In this document: positions 61,238 through 64,000 of the stretch, piece by piece
Layout: each line of letters begins with the position of its first letter
Position numbering within the stretch: the stretch's first letter is position 1
Assembly: GCA_024279915.1 (NCBI GenBank)
Contig: JAJRRB010000025.1
Location: forward strand, 1 to 64,000
Direction: 5' to 3'
From: Deltaproteobacteria bacterium
GTDB lineage: Bacteria > Desulfobacterota > Desulfuromonadia > Desulfuromonadales > BM103
DNA: 64,000 nt
Notes under the pieces: generated by a model
Database searches by the model: none
Told to the model about the DNA's origin: nothing
The model's input: the letters and a program-made list of their open reading frames with translations, nothing else
Position numbers and translations under genes: made by a program

Positions 61238-61596
61238 TGTGGAACCTCCTCACCCGCACGACAGGATGCCGACGGCACCTACGGTTGGAACAGAACAACC
61301 ACACCGGGTTCAAAAACTATCTAAAAAACGGCTGTCAAGACATGCCGAATATTTGCATTCTAAGTGTTTCACTTATAACAGGATTTTTTTAGAAGACAAG
61401 CTTGACAAAGCATATCTTACTGTTAACCTTTTCGGTGTGTATGTATTAATTTAATCTTCCTAGTGTGTACGTTTTAATGCCGTTATTGGTTTCTGGTTGA
61501 CAGTCGGTTTGATATCGATGGCTGTCGTTATGAGTATTGTCTCAGGCACAACGAGAACAAGAGGCAATACATAAGGGTTTCCGACAGGGAGGCGAT
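61238..61596. promoter_or_regulatory. Divergent promoter region of the two porin-cytochrome modules
   Basis: About 360 bp between divergent barrel genes. A rightward TTGACA at about 61403 with AT-rich DNA downstream is a possible -35. Two similar words, GTGTGTATGTATTAAT (about 61435) and GTGTGTACGTTTTAAT (about 61463), form an imperfect direct repeat that could bind a regulator. AAGTGTTTCACTT at about 61361 is a short palindrome. Confidence 0.5.
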
Positions 61597-62832
61597 ATGA
61601 ACATTTGTGCGAGAATTCTGACGTTACTGGCGGTCTGCCTGCTGGTAGGCGTCACCGTCCAGTCTGCGTCAGCGACGCGCGTCAGTGGACGCTTAACCAC
61701 AGAATTTGAATGGTATGACAATGCCGATGAGGATACGGCAACGCCTGTCTACCAGTATCTTCTGCTCAACATCCAAGACATTGCCGATACCGGATGGATC
61801 TTTCGCAGCTATGGCCGTCTTGCGGATGATCCCTCCAACGAAGTTGATATCGATTCCGAATTCTACTACGCATACTTCGAAAAACGGGATCTGCTGAAAA
61901 GTCTCGACCTGAAGCTCGGTCGACAGTTCATCGTCACCAGTGCCGGAGCCTCGGTTATGGATGGCCTCTATCTCAACTACGATAACCTCGGTCCGTTTGG
62001 CATCGCCATTTTCGGCGGCGGCGACGTCAAGTTCGACGACAATTACAGTAGCGGAGACTGGATTATCGGCGGCGAGATCTCATCGTACCGGTCGGTCAAA
62101 AATCTCTCGGCCAGCTTCTCTTACCTGCAGAAGTGGGAAGATGACGAACTCGGCTACGAGCTGCTGGGTCTTGACCTCGACTACAACCTGCCCAACCTGA
62201 TGCGCTTCTACAGTGAAACCCAGTACAGCTGGTTGACCGAAGAAGTCACTTACTTCATTCTCGGTAGCAAGTATTATCGAGATCCCAAGTGGTCGTTGCG
62301 CGCCGAGTACCTCTATTCCCTGCCGGTCTTCTCCTCGATGTCGATCTATTCGGTCTTTGTTGTCGATGAATATCAGGAGGCGCTGCTAGAGTTTAATTAC
62401 CTCATCCGCCCTGGCCTGAACGCCTTCGGCCGGTTCACCCATGAATTTTACCAGAATGTCGACGACGCGAATGTCTTAGAGGTCGGCATCGAGATGCTGC
62501 GCACCGAGAAGTTCTCCGGCTACCTGACAGGCACCTACCGTAAGGATGATGACGGTCAGGATCTCACGGGAGCCAAAGCCTACGTCGCCTATCTGTTCCA
62601 TCCCAAGCTTGAAGCCGGGGTCGGAGCCAATGTCGACGTACTCGAGCGGCAGGTCGGTTTCCTCGACGATCAGTACGACGACGGTGATGACACCACCAGC
62701 CAGCGCTACTGGGTTGACGCGACCGTCTTCCTGACGAAAAGCATCAATCTTCAGGGCAAGGTCGAAGCAGTCAAGAGCGACCTGTGGGACAAGTACTTTC
62801 GGGGCCGTTTGCGCCTGAATTATCTCTTTTGA
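61597..62832 (+). CDS. Outer-membrane barrel protein of the rightward cytochrome module
   Basis: 411 aa from ATG at 61597 (GGGAGG upstream; the frame opens earlier at 61537 without a ribosome-binding site). Signal peptide ILTLLAVCLLVGVTVQSASA. Beta strands with alternating aromatic and polar residues run through the protein (VYQYLLLNIQDIADTGWIFR, IYSVFVVDEYQEALLEFNYL, SGYLTGTYRKDDDGQD) and the last strand is FRGRLRLNYLF, with the C-terminal Phe of classical barrels. Homologous in layout to the protein at 59939. Followed 16 bp later by a 10-heme cytochrome. Confidence 0.83.
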   Translation: MNICARILTLLAVCLLVGVTVQSASATRVSGRLTTEFEWYDNADEDTATPVYQYLLLNIQDIADTGWIFRSYGRLADDPSNEVDIDSEFYYAYFEKRDLLKSLDLKLGRQFIVTSAGASVMDGLYLNYDNLGPFGIAIFGGGDVKFDDNYSSGDWIIGGEISSYRSVKNLSASFSYLQKWEDDELGYELLGLDLDYNLPNLMRFYSETQYSWLTEEVTYFILGSKYYRDPKWSLRAEYLYSLPVFSSMSIYSVFVVDEYQEALLEFNYLIRPGLNAFGRFTHEFYQNVDDANVLEVGIEMLRTEKFSGYLTGTYRKDDDGQDLTGAKAYVAYLFHPKLEAGVGANVDVLERQVGFLDDQYDDGDDTTSQRYWVDATVFLTKSINLQGKVEAVKSDLWDKYFRGRLRLNYLF

Positions 62833-62848
62833 GTAAAGGAGCAAGCAT

Positions 62849-63670
62849 ATGGTTCGCACCTTGTTGACACTTTGTATGATCCTGGCCACCAGTTCCTTGG
62901 CTCTGGCCATCACCTTCAATCATGCCGAACATGACGGCTACGTTAAGGATTCTCCTTGCGCCACCTGTCATGTGGAGGATGCACAGAGCATCGTACCCGA
63001 CAGAAAAGTTTGCCAGGAATGCCACGACGACGACTTTGCAGCAGACGTCGACTACCCGAGCCTGACCACTCATAGGCCGCTCTGGGCCTTCCAGCACCGG
63101 GCTGACGCCAAGGGGCAGGCGATCAACTGCTCGCAGTGCCACGACCAGAACTACTGCCTCGAATGTCACATTGACGGACGGGCCGACGAAATGAACGAAC
63201 TTGGCAACAATCTGGCCAACGTGCATCGCAGCGACTTCCAGATCAGCCATCCGATCGCCGCCCGCACTGATCCGCAGCTCTGCAGCAGCTGTCATGAAAA
63301 CCGCTTCTGTGTTGATTGCCATGACAACTTCAATCGCAACGACCTCGCTTTTGATTCACATCGACGCAGCTGGAGCGATCTGAAGATCAGCCCATCGGGG
63401 CCGGAGCACCGCTTTTACGACGACAGTCAATGCCAGACCTGCCATCCCAACTCGGTGCTTCCCTCGCACGACTGGAGCGGCAGCCATGCGCGTGAAGCAC
63501 GCAAAAACCTGGCGACCTGCCAGGCCTGTCATCCCAAGGGGGATGTCTGTTTGACCTGCCACAGTGCCCGTTCCGGACTGGGTGTTAATCCCCATCCCAA
63601 GGATTGGGGTGATTTCAAGGGACGTTTGGATCGTGCCAGCGACGGTAAGACCTGTCGTCGGTGTCATTAG
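62849..63670 (+). CDS. Ten-heme c-type cytochrome
   Basis: 273 aa with a cleavable signal peptide (MVRTLLTLCMILATSSLALA) and no lipobox, so probably periplasmic. Ten CX2CH motifs: CATCH, CQECH, CSQCH, CLECH, CSSCH, CVDCH, CQTCH, CQACH, CLTCH and CRRCH, the last at the C-terminus. Extra His residues (FNHAEHDGY, THRPLWAFQH, FQISHP, DSHRRSW) are likely second axial ligands. It is placed between the barrel and an outer-membrane-type lipoprotein, as expected for the periplasmic input side of a conduit. Confidence 0.93.
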   Translation: MVRTLLTLCMILATSSLALAITFNHAEHDGYVKDSPCATCHVEDAQSIVPDRKVCQECHDDDFAADVDYPSLTTHRPLWAFQHRADAKGQAINCSQCHDQNYCLECHIDGRADEMNELGNNLANVHRSDFQISHPIAARTDPQLCSSCHENRFCVDCHDNFNRNDLAFDSHRRSWSDLKISPSGPEHRFYDDSQCQTCHPNSVLPSHDWSGSHAREARKNLATCQACHPKGDVCLTCHSARSGLGVNPHPKDWGDFKGRLDRASDGKTCRRCH

Positions 63671-63707
63671 TCTAGTTTCTGCAATCTAACGGGTTCAGGA
63701 GGAACTT

Positions 63708-64000
63708 ATGTCAAAAAAACTGATCGCATACTTAGCGGTAACATTGATGGTCGCGCTCCTCTGGAGTTGCGGCAGCAACCGCGATTCCGGAGGCGACGGC
63801 AGCTCCGTGGAGACTCCCTCCGATGTCATCGCAGCAGCCTCATTTGTTGGTTCGACCAAGTGTCTTTCCTGTCACGGGGACAAGGCTAGCTGGGGCCACA
63901 CTCTGCACAAGGCGGTGCTCAGGGCGCCGGGTAAATTCTCCACGGCTCAAGCCAAGGCGGCACCATTCTACGCGCCGACGATCAATAACGGTTTGAACTT
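63708..64000 (+). CDS. c-type cytochrome lipoprotein, N-terminal part (cut by window end)
   Basis: 97 codons to the window edge; ribosome-binding site AGGAGG. The lipoprotein signal (LIAYLAVTLMVALLWSC) is followed by a Gly/Ser-rich linker. The first heme motif is FVGSTKCLSCHGDKASWGHTLHKAV, in which the following His residues may be axial ligands. It is probably the surface cytochrome of the rightward module. The total heme number is unknown because the gene runs out of the window. Confidence 0.85.
   Translation, partial: MSKKLIAYLAVTLMVALLWSCGSNRDSGGDGSSVETPSDVIAAASFVGSTKCLSCHGDKASWGHTLHKAVLRAPGKFSTAQAKAAPFYAPTINNGLN

Overview
The window looks like chromosomal DNA from a Desulfuromonadales/Geobacter-type bacterium (Desulfobacterota). 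The basis is the combination of multiheme c-type cytochrome lipoproteins with CX2CH and CX4CH motifs, outer-membrane barrels beside cytochromes, a complete single-operon type II secretion system, and a selenocysteine operon. This is inference from gene content; no rRNA or other taxonomic marker is present.

Layout. 1-569: start of prfC (minus). 1221-2949: AbiE-type type IV toxin-antitoxin pair with repeated operator half-sites. 3565-5939: a NarX/LiaS-like histidine kinase, its NarL-type regulator and a receiver-only regulator. 6121-18393: a secreted-protein operon holding a giant SdrD-like/beta-helix protein broken by an in-frame TAG, then three multicopper-oxidase-fold proteins. The first carries half of the copper ligands, the second carries the other half, and the third carries none and ends in beta-sandwich repeats. 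18598-34060: a surface-polysaccharide region, visibly more AT-rich over much of its length, with six sulfotransferase domains, several glycosyltransferases (two of them large fusions) and a polysaccharide ABC exporter whose ATPase gene is frameshifted. 34471-38544: a lipoprotein, a subtilisin-like protease and a small exported coiled-coil protein.

38766-43594: a selenocysteine operon, and the most notable region. A 90-residue AhpD/CMD-family protein with an in-frame UGA in a Cys-x-x-Sec motif lies immediately upstream of selA, selB and selD. selD also contains an in-frame UGA. Both genes are invisible or truncated in a conventional ORF call, and both have hairpins just after the UGA. The operon therefore makes the Sec machinery and two Sec-containing products. 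No selC (tRNA-Sec) gene was seen here.

43618-56574 (minus): gspC-D-E-F-G-H-I-J-K-L-M-N followed by a DUF3187 barrel-like protein. Two copies of an ACGCAAAGACGCGGAGACGC-type palindromic intergenic repeat flank this region (between selA and selB, and upstream of gspC).

56966-64000: two divergent porin-cytochrome modules. Leftward: barrel protein, 5-heme lipoprotein, and an ~809-residue lipoprotein with 17 CX2CH plus six longer-spaced CXnCH motifs. Rightward: barrel protein, 10-heme cytochrome, and a cytochrome lipoprotein cut by the window end. They resemble outer-membrane electron conduits for extracellular electron transfer.
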